Notes: a model not told the origin generated them from the sequence alone. Positions 1 to 8,168 are shown, counted from the first letter of the stretch. The stretch is 12,382 nucleotides of DNA from Burkholderiaceae bacterium (GCA_947373615.1 CANBYN010000027.1:1-12382); one strand, 5' to 3'. Translations and numbers: made by a program.

Positions 1-36
1 TGTATAGAAAATTATTGAATTAGCAGCATTTGAGGT

Positions 37-210
37 TCACCAGCCACACAGTGCCCAAACCTGATTTGTGACGGCAATCATCATATCTGGCCCATAGTAG
101 CCAGCAAAAATCAGCAGCAAAGCAATGAGAATAAAACCATAAAAAATGACGTGCCACATAAAGGTTTTACGCGAGCTCGATTTAGCAGCCTTTATTATTT
201 GCTCAAGCAT
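37..210 (-). CDS. Small single-pass membrane protein, 57 aa, unknown function
   Basis: I read this ORF by hand. It starts MLEQIIKAAK and ends VWALCGW before a TGA at 37-39. Residues 1-19 are basic and polar (K8, K11, R15, K16), residues 20-38 form one strongly hydrophobic helix, and the tail is short and Trp-rich. That suggests an inner-membrane protein with the basic end in the cytoplasm. The ATG at 208-210 has a good Shine-Dalgarno AGGG (217-220, minus strand) 6 bases upstream. The ORF overlaps the last 8 bases of the MFS carrier gene in another frame, the usual arrangement for translational coupling. I do not recognise a family. It could be a small accessory subunit of the carrier, or an unrelated small membrane protein riding on the same transcript. 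The RBS, overlap and membrane-like composition make a real gene likely; the function is unknown. Confidence 0.6.
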   Translation of the reverse strand: MLEQIIKAAKSSSRKTFMWHVIFYGFILIALLLIFAGYYGPDMMIAVTNQVWALCGW

Positions 211-1432
211 GTACTGCCCTAGTAATTGCCCGTTCTTTAACAGGCAGATTGACTAAGAAAGCAAATACGCCAAGAGCAATTGCTATTTCCCAAACAATTA
301 AATATGAACCAGTTCGATCAAATAAATAGCCTCCAAGGAAGGCGCCGCAAAAGCTGCCCAATTGGTGTGAGAAAAAGACTAAGCCAGAAAGCATGGTGAG
401 GTATTTGACGCCAAAGATTTGCGCAACAATGCCATTGGTTAAAGGAATGGTAGAAAGCCAAAGAAAACCCATGATGGCTGCAAAGACGTACGTCGTCGTC
501 GGGCTTAATGGTAGCAGTAAAAATCCAGCAATGGCGATAGAGCGCCCAAGATAAATGCCTGACAGCAAATAGCGTTTCGGAAGGCGCTGACCCAATATTC
601 CAGCGCTGTAAGTTCCGAAGATGTTAAATAGACCAATGAGTGCCAAAGCTGTGGTGGCAACCACAGGCGCACCCACTGCAGGATAAGTCGCTGAAAGATC
701 TTTTAAATAAGGCGCTAAATGCACTGCGATAAACACGACCTGAAAGCCGCACACAAAATAACCCAATGTGAGATATCGAAAGCTCGGATTGCGTATGGCC
801 TCTTTCAAAGCCTCTTTGATAGTCTGATCCCCAAGTTTGTGGTTGTGAGTGAAATGTTTCTCACGCAACATGAACGCTGTTGGAATCATCAAGCTAGCCA
901 TGATCGCCAGAATCAGGAGTGCATCTTGCGCGCCAAAGGAACTTAACAATCCTTGCTCTGCAGGAATCATGAGGAACTGTCCAAAGGATCCTGCGGCTGC
1001 AGCAATACCCATTGCCCATACACGTTTTTCTGCAGGCACGTTTCGACCTAAGATCCCATAGATGACGCTGTAGGTTGTAGCGGTTTGTGCTAAGCCAATC
1101 AATAAACCACCAGCAAAGGTGAAGTTCATGATGTCGCTAGAGATTGCCATGCCTGCTAAACCAAGGGCATAAAGAGCGCCACCGGCAACCATGATTTTGA
1201 ATGCGCCATAGCGATCAGCTAGTGCGCCAGTAATCGGTTGGAAAGCGCCCCAAATTAGATTTTGCAGTGCAATAGTTAAGGCAAAAGTTTCTCTGCCCCA
1301 GCCATTGGCCGAGGTAATGGGTAGATTAAATAGGCCAAAGCCATGGCGAATGCCCATGGAAAGAGTCACCATCAACCCCCCATAAATGAGGACTTGCTTC
1401 ATTGAGAGTGAAGTAGCGGGGGCAGATGACAT
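203..1432 (-). CDS. MFS transporter, likely carboxylate carrier
   Basis: A 409-residue protein with about 12 hydrophobic segments, the normal size for a major facilitator. The family loop signature after TM2 is clear: GALADRYG at residues 69-76, matching G-x-x-x-D-R-x-G. The first helix region carries MGIRHGFGLF, as in carriers related to the monocarboxylate and oxalate/formate groups (recalled resemblance). A long polar loop around residues 190-215 separates the two six-helix halves. The start at 1430-1432 lies 5 bases after the stop of the CoA-transferase gene, so the two are surely co-transcribed. I see no good Shine-Dalgarno, so translation probably depends on the upstream gene. A second Met at residue 11 is a possible alternative start. 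The probable role is import of an organic acid that the neighbouring enzyme converts to its CoA thioester; the substrate cannot be read from the sequence. Confidence 0.88.
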   Translation of the reverse strand: MSSAPATSLSMKQVLIYGGLMVTLSMGIRHGFGLFNLPITSANGWGRETFALTIALQNLIWGAFQPITGALADRYGAFKIMVAGGALYALGLAGMAISSDIMNFTFAGGLLIGLAQTATTYSVIYGILGRNVPAEKRVWAMGIAAAAGSFGQFLMIPAEQGLLSSFGAQDALLILAIMASLMIPTAFMLREKHFTHNHKLGDQTIKEALKEAIRNPSFRYLTLGYFVCGFQVVFIAVHLAPYLKDLSATYPAVGAPVVATTALALIGLFNIFGTYSAGILGQRLPKRYLLSGIYLGRSIAIAGFLLLPLSPTTTYVFAAIMGFLWLSTIPLTNGIVAQIFGVKYLTMLSGLVFFSHQLGSFCGAFLGGYLFDRTGSYLIVWEIAIALGVFAFLVNLPVKERAITRAVHA

Positions 1433-1437
1433 GAGAA

Positions 1438-2658
1438 TTAAATGATTCCCTTGTTGCGCAACTCATCAATCGCTTTGGGATCCAATTTTAGGCGTTCATG
1501 CAATATTTCATGCGTGTGCTGGCCTAAAGTAGGTGGGGCCATTCTCACTTCAGTCGGAGTTTTGGATAAGCGCATTGGGCTCGCTACGAGTTTCATGTGG
1601 CCGGTTGTCGGATGAGGTACTTCGATTTGCACACCTCTATGAATTACCTGTTCATTTTCAAAAACTTCTTTGAAGTTATTTATAGGACCACAAGGAACAT
1701 TCGCTTGTTCGAGCAAGGCAATCCATTCCCCTTTGGTTTTTTTACGGGTCATTTGCTCAAGCAGGGGAATCAATTGTTTGCGGTGCAAAACGCGTTGTGG
1801 GTTGGTTAAATACAGGGGATTATCTGCAAGATGGGCTTCGCCACCCGCTGTTACAAAATGTCGGAATTGACCATCATTGCCAGCACCCACGATTATCCAG
1901 CCATCAGAGGTGGGAAAGGTTTGATAGGGGACAATGATGGGAGAAGCATTCCCCCAGCGTTTGGGAACTTCTTTGGAAGTGAGGTAGGCGCTAGAGACGT
2001 TGGCCATGACAGCAATCTGGGTATCTAACAGCGACATATCAATATATTGCCCTTCGCCTGTGTGATCACGATGAACTACTGCCGCCAAAATCGCTGTGGT
2101 AGCGTACATTCCAGTGAAAATGTCACAGATAGCCACCCCCGCCTTTTGTGGGCTTGCGCCTTCAAAATCATCAGCCTCACCCGTAACGCTCATAAAACCA
2201 CCCATTCCCTGAATGATGAAGTCATAACCAGGGCGATGTGCATAGGGGCCAGATTGTCCAAATCCCGTAATAGAGCAGTAAATCAGATTGGGTTTGATCT
2301 GTTTGAGGCTTGCGTAGTCTAAGCCATACTTAACTAAATCACCAACCTTGTAGTTTTCAACAACTACATCGGATTCGGCAACGAGTTCACGAATGATATT
2401 TTGACCTTCAGGCTTGCTGATATCCACCGTAATTGAGCGTTTATTGCGGTTAATGCAAATAAAATAGGCGGATTCCTCCGTATCCTGCCCATTGGCATCT
2501 TTGACAAAAGGAGGCCCCCAATGGCGGGTGTCGTCCCCGATCTTGGGTCTTTCAACCTTGATGACGTCCGCACCCAAATCGGCTAGATTTTGAGTGCACC
2601 AAGGCCCCGCCAGTACTCGGCTGAGGTCTAAAACTCGAATATGACTTAAGGCTCCCAT
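1438..2658 (-). CDS. CaiB/BaiF family (class III) CoA-transferase
   Basis: A 406-residue cytoplasmic enzyme moving CoA from a donor thioester to a carboxylic acid. The opening RVLDLSRVLAGPWCTQ (8-23) followed by ADVIKVERP is the family signature. GYDFIIQGMGGFMSVTG (144-160) and HTGEGQYIDMSLLD follow. Asp179 in VAICDIFTGMY aligns with the catalytic Asp that forms the acyl-aspartyl intermediate (Asp169 in formyl-CoA transferase). Length fits the roughly 400-residue succinyl-CoA-dependent branch better than formyl-CoA transferase itself, which is somewhat longer, so I do not call it frc. The ATG at 2656-2658 is the first possible start, because an in-frame TGA lies two codons upstream; GAGG sits very close to it. 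It leads an apparent operon with the MFS carrier. The acid substrate is unknown. Confidence 0.92.
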   Translation of the reverse strand: MGALSHIRVLDLSRVLAGPWCTQNLADLGADVIKVERPKIGDDTRHWGPPFVKDANGQDTEESAYFICINRNKRSITVDISKPEGQNIIRELVAESDVVVENYKVGDLVKYGLDYASLKQIKPNLIYCSITGFGQSGPYAHRPGYDFIIQGMGGFMSVTGEADDFEGASPQKAGVAICDIFTGMYATTAILAAVVHRDHTGEGQYIDMSLLDTQIAVMANVSSAYLTSKEVPKRWGNASPIIVPYQTFPTSDGWIIVGAGNDGQFRHFVTAGGEAHLADNPLYLTNPQRVLHRKQLIPLLEQMTRKKTKGEWIALLEQANVPCGPINNFKEVFENEQVIHRGVQIEVPHPTTGHMKLVASPMRLSKTPTEVRMAPPTLGQHTHEILHERLKLDPKAIDELRNKGII

Positions 2659-2720
2659 GCCTCAATTTTGGCATGGATGACGGGGAATTTCTTGAAAAGT
2701 TCCGCTTTATCCTCAGACAT
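2646..2720 (-). CDS. Possible 24-aa upstream ORF overlapping the CoA-transferase start
   Basis: Reading from the ATG at 2718-2720, the peptide begins MSEDKAELFKKFPVIHAK, ends IEAWEP, and stops with TAA at 2646-2648. Its composition looks like real protein: alternating charged and hydrophobic residues and no low-complexity runs. It fills most of the 79-base gap between the divergent genes and overlaps the start of the CoA-transferase by 13 bases in another frame, so it could act as a leader ORF coupling translation. Against it, no Shine-Dalgarno precedes it and it is very short. It could also be a remnant of a lost gene, or chance. Confidence 0.25.
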   Translation of the reverse strand: MSEDKAELFKKFPVIHAKIEAWEP

Positions 2721-2723
2721 GAC

Positions 2724-2729
2724 TACAAT
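2724..2729 (+). promoter_or_regulatory. -10 box for parE, close to the start codon
   Basis: TACAAT matches the sigma-70 -10 consensus at five of six positions. The best hexamer at 18-base spacing upstream is TTCCGC (2700-2705), a poor -35. Initiation would fall near 2736-2738, on or beside the parE ATG at 2738. There is no Shine-Dalgarno in TTTGCGCGC just before the ATG. The implied transcript has almost no 5' leader. Confidence 0.45.
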
Positions 2730-2737
2730 TTGCGCGC

Positions 2738-4726
2738 ATGGCTACCCGTAAAACTTCCGAATATAGTGAATCGTCGATTCAGGTCCTAAAGGGGCTAGAA
2801 CCAGTCCGTCAGCGACCTGGGATGTACACCCGAACAGATAACCCATTGCACATCATCCAAGAAGTGCTCGATAACGCATCTGATGAGGCGTTAGGAGGTT
2901 TTGGCAAGCAGATTATTGTCACGATGCATGCTGATGGTAGCGTCAGCGTGGAGGATGATGGACGTGGAATTCCGGTGGGAATACACCCTACTGAAAAACT
3001 TCCTGTAGTTGAAATTGTCTTTACTCAATTGCATGCGGGCGGTAAGTTTGAAAAAGGCACTGGGGGTGCCTATGCATTTTCTGGTGGTTTACATGGAGTG
3101 GGTGTTTCAGTAACCAATGCGCTTTCAAAGCGATTGGAAGTGATGGTTTGGCGTGAAGGCCAAGTCTCTACTTTGACCTTTGCTGATGGCAGAGTGATTG
3201 AAAAGCTCAAAACTAAACCTTCTTCAAAAGAAGACAAATCACATGGCACACGCGTACGCGCATGGCCAGATGCCAAGTATTTTGATAGTTCAGCTATTCC
3301 GATGTCTGATCTCATTCGCCTATTACGCTCTAAAGCTGTTTTATTGCCCGGTATCAAAGTAACGCTCATTCAAGAGAAGTCTGGCGAGTCTCAAACATGG
3401 CAATATGCCCAAGGTTTACGTGGTTATTTAAATGAAGCGATTGCCCAAGCAGGTCATGGCGCAGAAGTCATTCCTCCGTTTGAGAGCGAGCAATATGCTT
3501 CTGGTACGGGTGAAGATGATTCCTTTGCTGAGGGCGAGGGCGCTGCATGGGTAGTGTGCTGGACCGAAGATGGCGCGCCAGTGCGCGAGAGCTATGTGAA
3601 TCTAATTCCGACTCCAGCAGGAGGAACACATGAAAGTGGGTTACGTGAAGGCCTTTTCAATGCGGTTAAAGGCTTTATTGAAATGCATGCCTTGCAACCG
3701 AAGGGCGTGAAGTTAATGCCTGAAGACGTATTTGCACGTGCTTCATTTATTCTATCTGCCAAAGTATTAGACCCTCAATTCCAAGGTCAAATTAAAGAAC
3801 GATTAAATTCGCGTGACGCAGTGCGCCTTGTTTCTGGCTACGTTAAATCTGCATTAGAGCTATGGTTAAATCAACACGTTGATTACGGTCGCAAGTTAGC
3901 GGACTTGGTAATTAAGCAAGCGCAAGCAAGAACTCGCGCTGGCCAAAAGGTGGAGAAGAAAAAATCTTCTGGTGTGGCAGTACTTCCAGGTAAATTGACC
4001 GATTGCGAAAGCGAAGATATTTCTCTAAATGAGATTTTTCTTGTTGAGGGTGATTCGGCTGGTGGCTCTGCAAAAATGGGGCGCAACAAAGAATATCAAG
4101 CCATCTTGCCATTACGCGGCAAGGTATTAAATACATGGGAAGCAGAGCGCGACCGCTTGTTTGCTAATAATGAAGTGCATGATATCGCAGTGGCGATTGG
4201 CGTTGATCCTCACGGCCCCAATGACGAGCCAGACTTATCTAATTTACGTTATGGCAAAGTCTGCATTTTGTCTGATGCTGACGTGGATGGCGCCCATATT
4301 CAAGTCTTACTATTAACTTTGTTCTATAAGCATTTCCCAAAACTCATTGAGTTGGGCCACATTCATATTTCTAGGCCACCCCTTTTCAGGGTGGATGCGC
4401 CAGCACGCGGCAAAAAGCCTGCTCAAAAAATTTATGCTTTAGATTCAAGCGAGTTACAAGCAATTGAAGATAAGTTGCGTAAAGATGGAGTAAAAGAAAC
4501 GGCCTGGCAGATTTCCCGCTTTAAAGGTTTGGGGGAGATGAGCGCGGAGCAACTGTGGGATACCACTTTAAATCCAGATACTCGACGCCTTTTGCCAGTA
4601 ACCTTAGGCGCTTGGACCGAAGATGAAACTTTTAAAACCATGGATATGTTGATGGGTAAATCAGAATCAGGTGCCCGCCGTGATTGGCTTGAAGAGCGTG
4701 GCAATGAAGTTGAGGCAGATATTTAA
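2738..4726 (+). CDS. parE: DNA topoisomerase IV subunit B
   Basis: The ATPase subunit of topoisomerase IV, which with ParC decatenates daughter chromosomes. At 662 residues it is slightly longer than E. coli ParE (about 630). The GHKL domain shows QEVLDNASDE with catalytic Glu42, DDGRGIPVG (73-81) and the GGLHGVGVSVTNALS lid (116-130). The QIK motif at 351-353 occupies the ATP-contact loop. The TOPRIM domain shows LVEGDSAGGSA with Glu437 and SDADVDGAH with the metal-binding Asp513/Asp515/Asp517. RFKGLGEM follows at 594-601. The length (about 660 rather than 800) and partner gene make it ParE, not GyrB. An acidic stretch around 247-268 (EDDSFAEGEGA) interrupts the transducer domain, which I recall as common in Burkholderiales. 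The start gives the expected short lead-in before SIQVLKGLEPVRQRPGMY. Its stop overlaps the parC start by one base (TAATG). Confidence 0.97.
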   Translation: MATRKTSEYSESSIQVLKGLEPVRQRPGMYTRTDNPLHIIQEVLDNASDEALGGFGKQIIVTMHADGSVSVEDDGRGIPVGIHPTEKLPVVEIVFTQLHAGGKFEKGTGGAYAFSGGLHGVGVSVTNALSKRLEVMVWREGQVSTLTFADGRVIEKLKTKPSSKEDKSHGTRVRAWPDAKYFDSSAIPMSDLIRLLRSKAVLLPGIKVTLIQEKSGESQTWQYAQGLRGYLNEAIAQAGHGAEVIPPFESEQYASGTGEDDSFAEGEGAAWVVCWTEDGAPVRESYVNLIPTPAGGTHESGLREGLFNAVKGFIEMHALQPKGVKLMPEDVFARASFILSAKVLDPQFQGQIKERLNSRDAVRLVSGYVKSALELWLNQHVDYGRKLADLVIKQAQARTRAGQKVEKKKSSGVAVLPGKLTDCESEDISLNEIFLVEGDSAGGSAKMGRNKEYQAILPLRGKVLNTWEAERDRLFANNEVHDIAVAIGVDPHGPNDEPDLSNLRYGKVCILSDADVDGAHIQVLLLTLFYKHFPKLIELGHIHISRPPLFRVDAPARGKKPAQKIYALDSSELQAIEDKLRKDGVKETAWQISRFKGLGEMSAEQLWDTTLNPDTRRLLPVTLGAWTEDETFKTMDMLMGKSESGARRDWLEERGNEVEADI

Positions 4727-7194
4727 TGGCTACGAAAAAAACTCCAGGTAAAAACGATCCTGCTGATCAAGCGGACTTATTCTCCAATCCTATTGAAATC
4801 GATATTGCGGAGTTTGATCAACCAGCGCGAATAAGTCAGGAAAAATCAACTGTAAGCACCCCTTCCGGTGGTGGTTCTGGACCGCATGATCCTAAGACAA
4901 TAGATTTAGATGAAGATGGCAAAGATAGTTTGACCTTGGCAGTCTATGCAGAGCGCGCCTATTTAGATTACGCCATTAGTGTGGTTAAAGGTAGGGCGTT
5001 ACCAGATGTGGCGGACGGTCAAAAACCAGTTCAGCGTCGTATTTTGTTTTCGATGAGCGAAATGGGTTTGCGCGCTGATGCTAAACCGGTAAAGAGTGCC
5101 CGCGTAGTGGGAGATGTGCTTGGTAAATTCCACCCCCATGGCGATCAATCTGCTTATGATGCTTTAGTACGACTTGCGCAAAGCTTTTCTCTACGCTATC
5201 CATTAATTGATGGCCAAGGAAATTTCGGTTCACGTGATGGCGATGGCGCGGCAGCGATGCGTTACACAGAAGCACGATTAACTAAGATTGCCGGATTACT
5301 TCTTAGTGAAATCGACGAGGGTACCGTTGACTTTACGCCGAACTACGATGGCTCATTTCAAGAGCCTAAGTTATTGCCAGCCCGTTTACCGTTCGTATTA
5401 CTAAACGGTGCCTCAGGCATTGCGGTAGGTATGGCTACGGAGATTCCTTCGCATAACCTGCGTGAAGTGGCTACTGCTGCTATTGCGCTGATGAAATCTC
5501 CCAAACTCTCTACACCTGAGTTGCTAGAGATCATGCCTGGGCCAGACTATCCAGGCGGAGGACAGATCATCTCCTCTACTGCAGAAATTGCGCAGATTTA
5601 CGATACTGGGCGAGGCAGCGTTAAAGTGCGCGCCCGTTGGAATATTGAAGAATTAGCGCGCGGCCAATGGCAGATCGTTATCAATGAATTGCCGCCATCA
5701 ACTTCTTCACAACGCGTTTTGCAGGAAATTGAAGAGATCACCAATCCCAAAATTAAGGTTGGCAAAAAGACACTTACTCCCGAGCAAAGTAACCTCAAGT
5801 CCACGATTTTGAATGTGCTTGACGGGGTTCGCGATGAGTCTAGTAAGGATGCTGCTGTGCGTTTGGTATTCGAACCGAAGAGCAAGAATATTGATGCCAA
5901 TGAGTTCGTAAACCTCTTGTTGGCGCATACCTCCTTAGAATCCAATGCGCCTATGAACTTGGTGATGATTGGTAATGACGGTCGTCCACGTCAAAAAGGC
6001 TTGAAAGAAATCCTTTCAGAGTGGATTGCTTTTAGGGTTGCTACTGTGACTCGCAGAACCCAACACCGCTTAGGCAAAGTCAAAGACCGGATGCATATTT
6101 TGGAAGGACGCTTAACTGTTCTTCTTAATATTGACAAGGTTATTAAGATCATTCGCAACAGCGATGAGCCTAAAGCTGATCTGATTAAAGAATTTAAATT
6201 AACCGATCGTCAGGCTGAAGATATCTTAGATATTCGTTTGCGCCAATTAGCTCGCTTAGAGGGCATTAAGATTGAACAAGAGCTTAAAGAGCTCAAGACT
6301 GAACGAGATGATTTGGAAGGCTTGCTCCAAAGCGACTCAATTTTGCGTAAACGCATTATCAAAGAAATCGAATCTGATATGAAGGATTTTGGCGATGATC
6401 GTCGTACCTTAATTCAGGAAGATAAGCGCGCTGTTGCAGAAACCAAGGTAATCGATGAGCCGGTAACTGTGATTGTTTCCCAAAAAGGGTGGGTGCGCGT
6501 GCGTCAAGGACATGAGCACGATGCAACACAGTTTGCTTTTAAATCTGGCGATGCCTTATATGCCACTTTCGAAGTACGCACTGTTGATGTGATCCAAGGC
6601 TTTGGCAGTGATGGTCGTGTTTATACCGTTCCCGTTAGCGAATTACCAGGCGCTCGCGGAGACGGTTCTCCTCTAACTAGCTTTGTAAATCTCGCAGTTG
6701 GCTCGCAAATGGTGGCTTATTACGCTGGTCAACCAGATGATTTAGTGTTGTTATCGACCAAAGCAGGGTATGGCTTCTTGGCCAATGTTTCTGACATGAG
6801 CACTCGTAATAAAGCAGGTAAATCCTTTGTCAGTATTGATAGCAAAGTTCCTGGGGATGCGCCCTTAGGTGCAGCTAAAGTCAATATCGGCATGAAGCAG
6901 GTTGCCTGCTTATCGCAAGCTTCTAAATTACTCGTATTCCCCCTTGATGAGCTAAAACGTTTGCCAACTGGTGGTAAAGGGGTAATTCTGATGGGGCTAG
7001 ACGATAAAGAATTCTTGGCTTCTGCAATTGCTGTTGGACCTGATGGCGCTTCATATTCCGGTTCTGGTCGAGCTGGCAAGCCCACAGACCTCAATTTGGA
7101 TGCCAAAACGCTCAAATCATTTGCTGGCAATCGTGCTCGTAAGGGCCATTTTGTAGAGCCTCGATTAAAAGATGGAAAACTAAAAGCGAATTAA
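4726..7194 (+). CDS. parC: DNA topoisomerase IV subunit A
   Basis: The DNA breakage-reunion subunit of topoisomerase IV. Of 822 residues, the first 65 or so are a hydrophilic, probably disordered extension absent from E. coli ParC (about 750). The winged-helix catalytic domain starts near residue 67; GRALPDVADGQKPVQRRIL is typical. The catalytic tyrosine is Tyr180 in DGDGAAAMRYTEARL. KFHPHGDQSAYDAL (134-147) is the quinolone-interaction loop, with Gln141 where E. coli has Ser80 and Asp145 where it has Glu84. A coiled-coil stretch lies around 460-560, and a beta-pinwheel-like C-terminal domain follows. No GyrA-box (QRRGGKG) is present, which excludes GyrA. The start is fixed by the TAATG junction with parE; GAGG at 4712-4715 can serve as ribosome site, backed by coupling. 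It ends 20 bases before the stop of a convergent gene. Confidence 0.97.
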   Translation: MATKKTPGKNDPADQADLFSNPIEIDIAEFDQPARISQEKSTVSTPSGGGSGPHDPKTIDLDEDGKDSLTLAVYAERAYLDYAISVVKGRALPDVADGQKPVQRRILFSMSEMGLRADAKPVKSARVVGDVLGKFHPHGDQSAYDALVRLAQSFSLRYPLIDGQGNFGSRDGDGAAAMRYTEARLTKIAGLLLSEIDEGTVDFTPNYDGSFQEPKLLPARLPFVLLNGASGIAVGMATEIPSHNLREVATAAIALMKSPKLSTPELLEIMPGPDYPGGGQIISSTAEIAQIYDTGRGSVKVRARWNIEELARGQWQIVINELPPSTSSQRVLQEIEEITNPKIKVGKKTLTPEQSNLKSTILNVLDGVRDESSKDAAVRLVFEPKSKNIDANEFVNLLLAHTSLESNAPMNLVMIGNDGRPRQKGLKEILSEWIAFRVATVTRRTQHRLGKVKDRMHILEGRLTVLLNIDKVIKIIRNSDEPKADLIKEFKLTDRQAEDILDIRLRQLARLEGIKIEQELKELKTERDDLEGLLQSDSILRKRIIKEIESDMKDFGDDRRTLIQEDKRAVAETKVIDEPVTVIVSQKGWVRVRQGHEHDATQFAFKSGDALYATFEVRTVDVIQGFGSDGRVYTVPVSELPGARGDGSPLTSFVNLAVGSQMVAYYAGQPDDLVLLSTKAGYGFLANVSDMSTRNKAGKSFVSIDSKVPGDAPLGAAKVNIGMKQVACLSQASKLLVFPLDELKRLPTGGKGVILMGLDDKEFLASAIAVGPDGASYSGSGRAGKPTDLNLDAKTLKSFAGNRARKGHFVEPRLKDGKLKAN

Positions 7195-7206
7195 AAAACT
7201 TTTAAT
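7190..7206. terminator. Weak A/T hairpin between convergent parC and xdhC-like genes
   Basis: ATTAAAA, a loop AAC, and TTTTAAT form a perfect 7-bp dyad overlapping the parC stop. It contains no G:C pair, so it would be unstable and is not a standard intrinsic terminator. It is the only candidate in the 20-base gap and could serve both strands because it is symmetrical. It may also be chance in AT-rich sequence. Confidence 0.2.
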
Positions 7207-7214
7207 ATTCATTA

Positions 7215-8168
7215 TTACTTTGCAATATTCACACCGTATTTAACGGCAATGACTTCCGCCAGAATCGACACTGCGATTTCTGGTGGGGTGAGGGCGCCGA
7301 TATAAAGACCTACTGGGCCATGGAGCCTTTCAACCTGTTCTTGGTTCAGATCAAATTCTAGAAGCCGCTCTTTTCGGGCTTGTGTATTTTTACGACTGCC
7401 TAAAGCGCCAACATAAAAAGCAGGGGAGCGTAATGCCTCCATCAATGCCATGTCGTCTAGCTTGGGATCATGCGTTAAGGCAACGACCGCAGTATGGGGA
7501 TCAACGCCAATTTCTAGCAAGATATCATCGGGCATCCCTTTATAGAAGATTACATCATCACGACTAAGGCCTTCAGCGTATTCTTCACGAGGGTCTATCA
7601 CAATGACTTCAAAGTCAGAGGCGAGCGCAAAGTCTGCTGTATAAAGCGAGAGTTGACCAGCCCCGATAATCACCATACGCCAACGCGGCCCATAACTAGT
7701 TTGCATTTCGAGTTCAGTGCAAACGAATTCATCGTTACGACTGCCTGTAGATAAACTCGACTTACCTGTTGATACTTGAACCGTGCGACGTGTAATCTGA
7801 TGTGAAGCAATGGCTTCCAATAATTTTTCCAAGATCGCTAACTCGGGTTTAGGCTCAACCAATAGTCTGAGCGTTCCTCCACAAGGTAGGCCAAAGCGTG
7901 CTGCTTCTTGTTGGGTAACCCCATAGACAACCATCTCTGGAGTATCTCTTGTCAAAATCTCGGTTTGAACGCGGCGGATGAGGTCATCCTCAACGCAGCC
8001 ACCAGATACAGATCCAGCAACCTGACCATCTGCGCGGATGGCAAGCCATGATCCTACAGGGCGTGGTGCAGAGCCCCAAGTTTGGACAACGGTGGCTACA
8101 GCTACTGGATGGCCTGCCTGTAGCCAATTCACGGCAGATTTGAGAACGCTTAAATCGGTGCTATTCAT
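7215..8168 (-). CDS. XdhC/CoxI family maturation protein for molybdenum hydroxylases
   Basis: A 317-residue protein of the XdhC/CoxI family. Members bind molybdenum cofactor, help load its sulfurated form and protect it before insertion into xanthine-dehydrogenase-type enzymes. The N-terminal domain shows the family signatures GSAPRPVGS (32-40) and GSVSGGCVE (52-60), with a conserved Cys58, then GLPCGG (93-98) with Cys96. A Rossmann-like C-terminal domain begins near residue 164 with VIIGAGQLSLYTADF, followed by VIDPREEY, LTHDPKLDD and YVGALGSRK. All expected elements are present and the length is usual. The gene diverges from a MocA-like nucleotidyltransferase across 65 AT-rich bases, so the two probably share control. 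TATAAG (8188-8193, minus strand) is a possible -10. The start gives the normal family N-terminus. No hydroxylase subunit is visible nearby, so the client is unknown. Confidence 0.92.
   Translation of the reverse strand: MNSTDLSVLKSAVNWLQAGHPVAVATVVQTWGSAPRPVGSWLAIRADGQVAGSVSGGCVEDDLIRRVQTEILTRDTPEMVVYGVTQQEAARFGLPCGGTLRLLVEPKPELAILEKLLEAIASHQITRRTVQVSTGKSSLSTGSRNDEFVCTELEMQTSYGPRWRMVIIGAGQLSLYTADFALASDFEVIVIDPREEYAEGLSRDDVIFYKGMPDDILLEIGVDPHTAVVALTHDPKLDDMALMEALRSPAFYVGALGSRKNTQARKERLLEFDLNQEQVERLHGPVGLYIGALTPPEIAVSILAEVIAVKYGVNIAK

Noticed and set aside
1..36. Possible further gene at the left edge
   Set aside because: The reverse strand offers only ATG-CTG-CTA-ATT-CAA-TAA, and no other open frame with a start is seen.
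2684..2703. Imperfect inverted repeat GGAATTTC / GAAAAGTTCC as an operator between parE and the CoA-transferase
   Set aside because: The arms differ in length, the centre is not conserved to any known regulator site, and it lies inside the possible small ORF; chance cannot be excluded.
6729..7130. 133-codon minus-strand ORF inside parC
   Set aside because: It is antisense to the conserved C-terminal part of ParC and is Ser/Pro/Leu-rich, as expected for a shadow frame.
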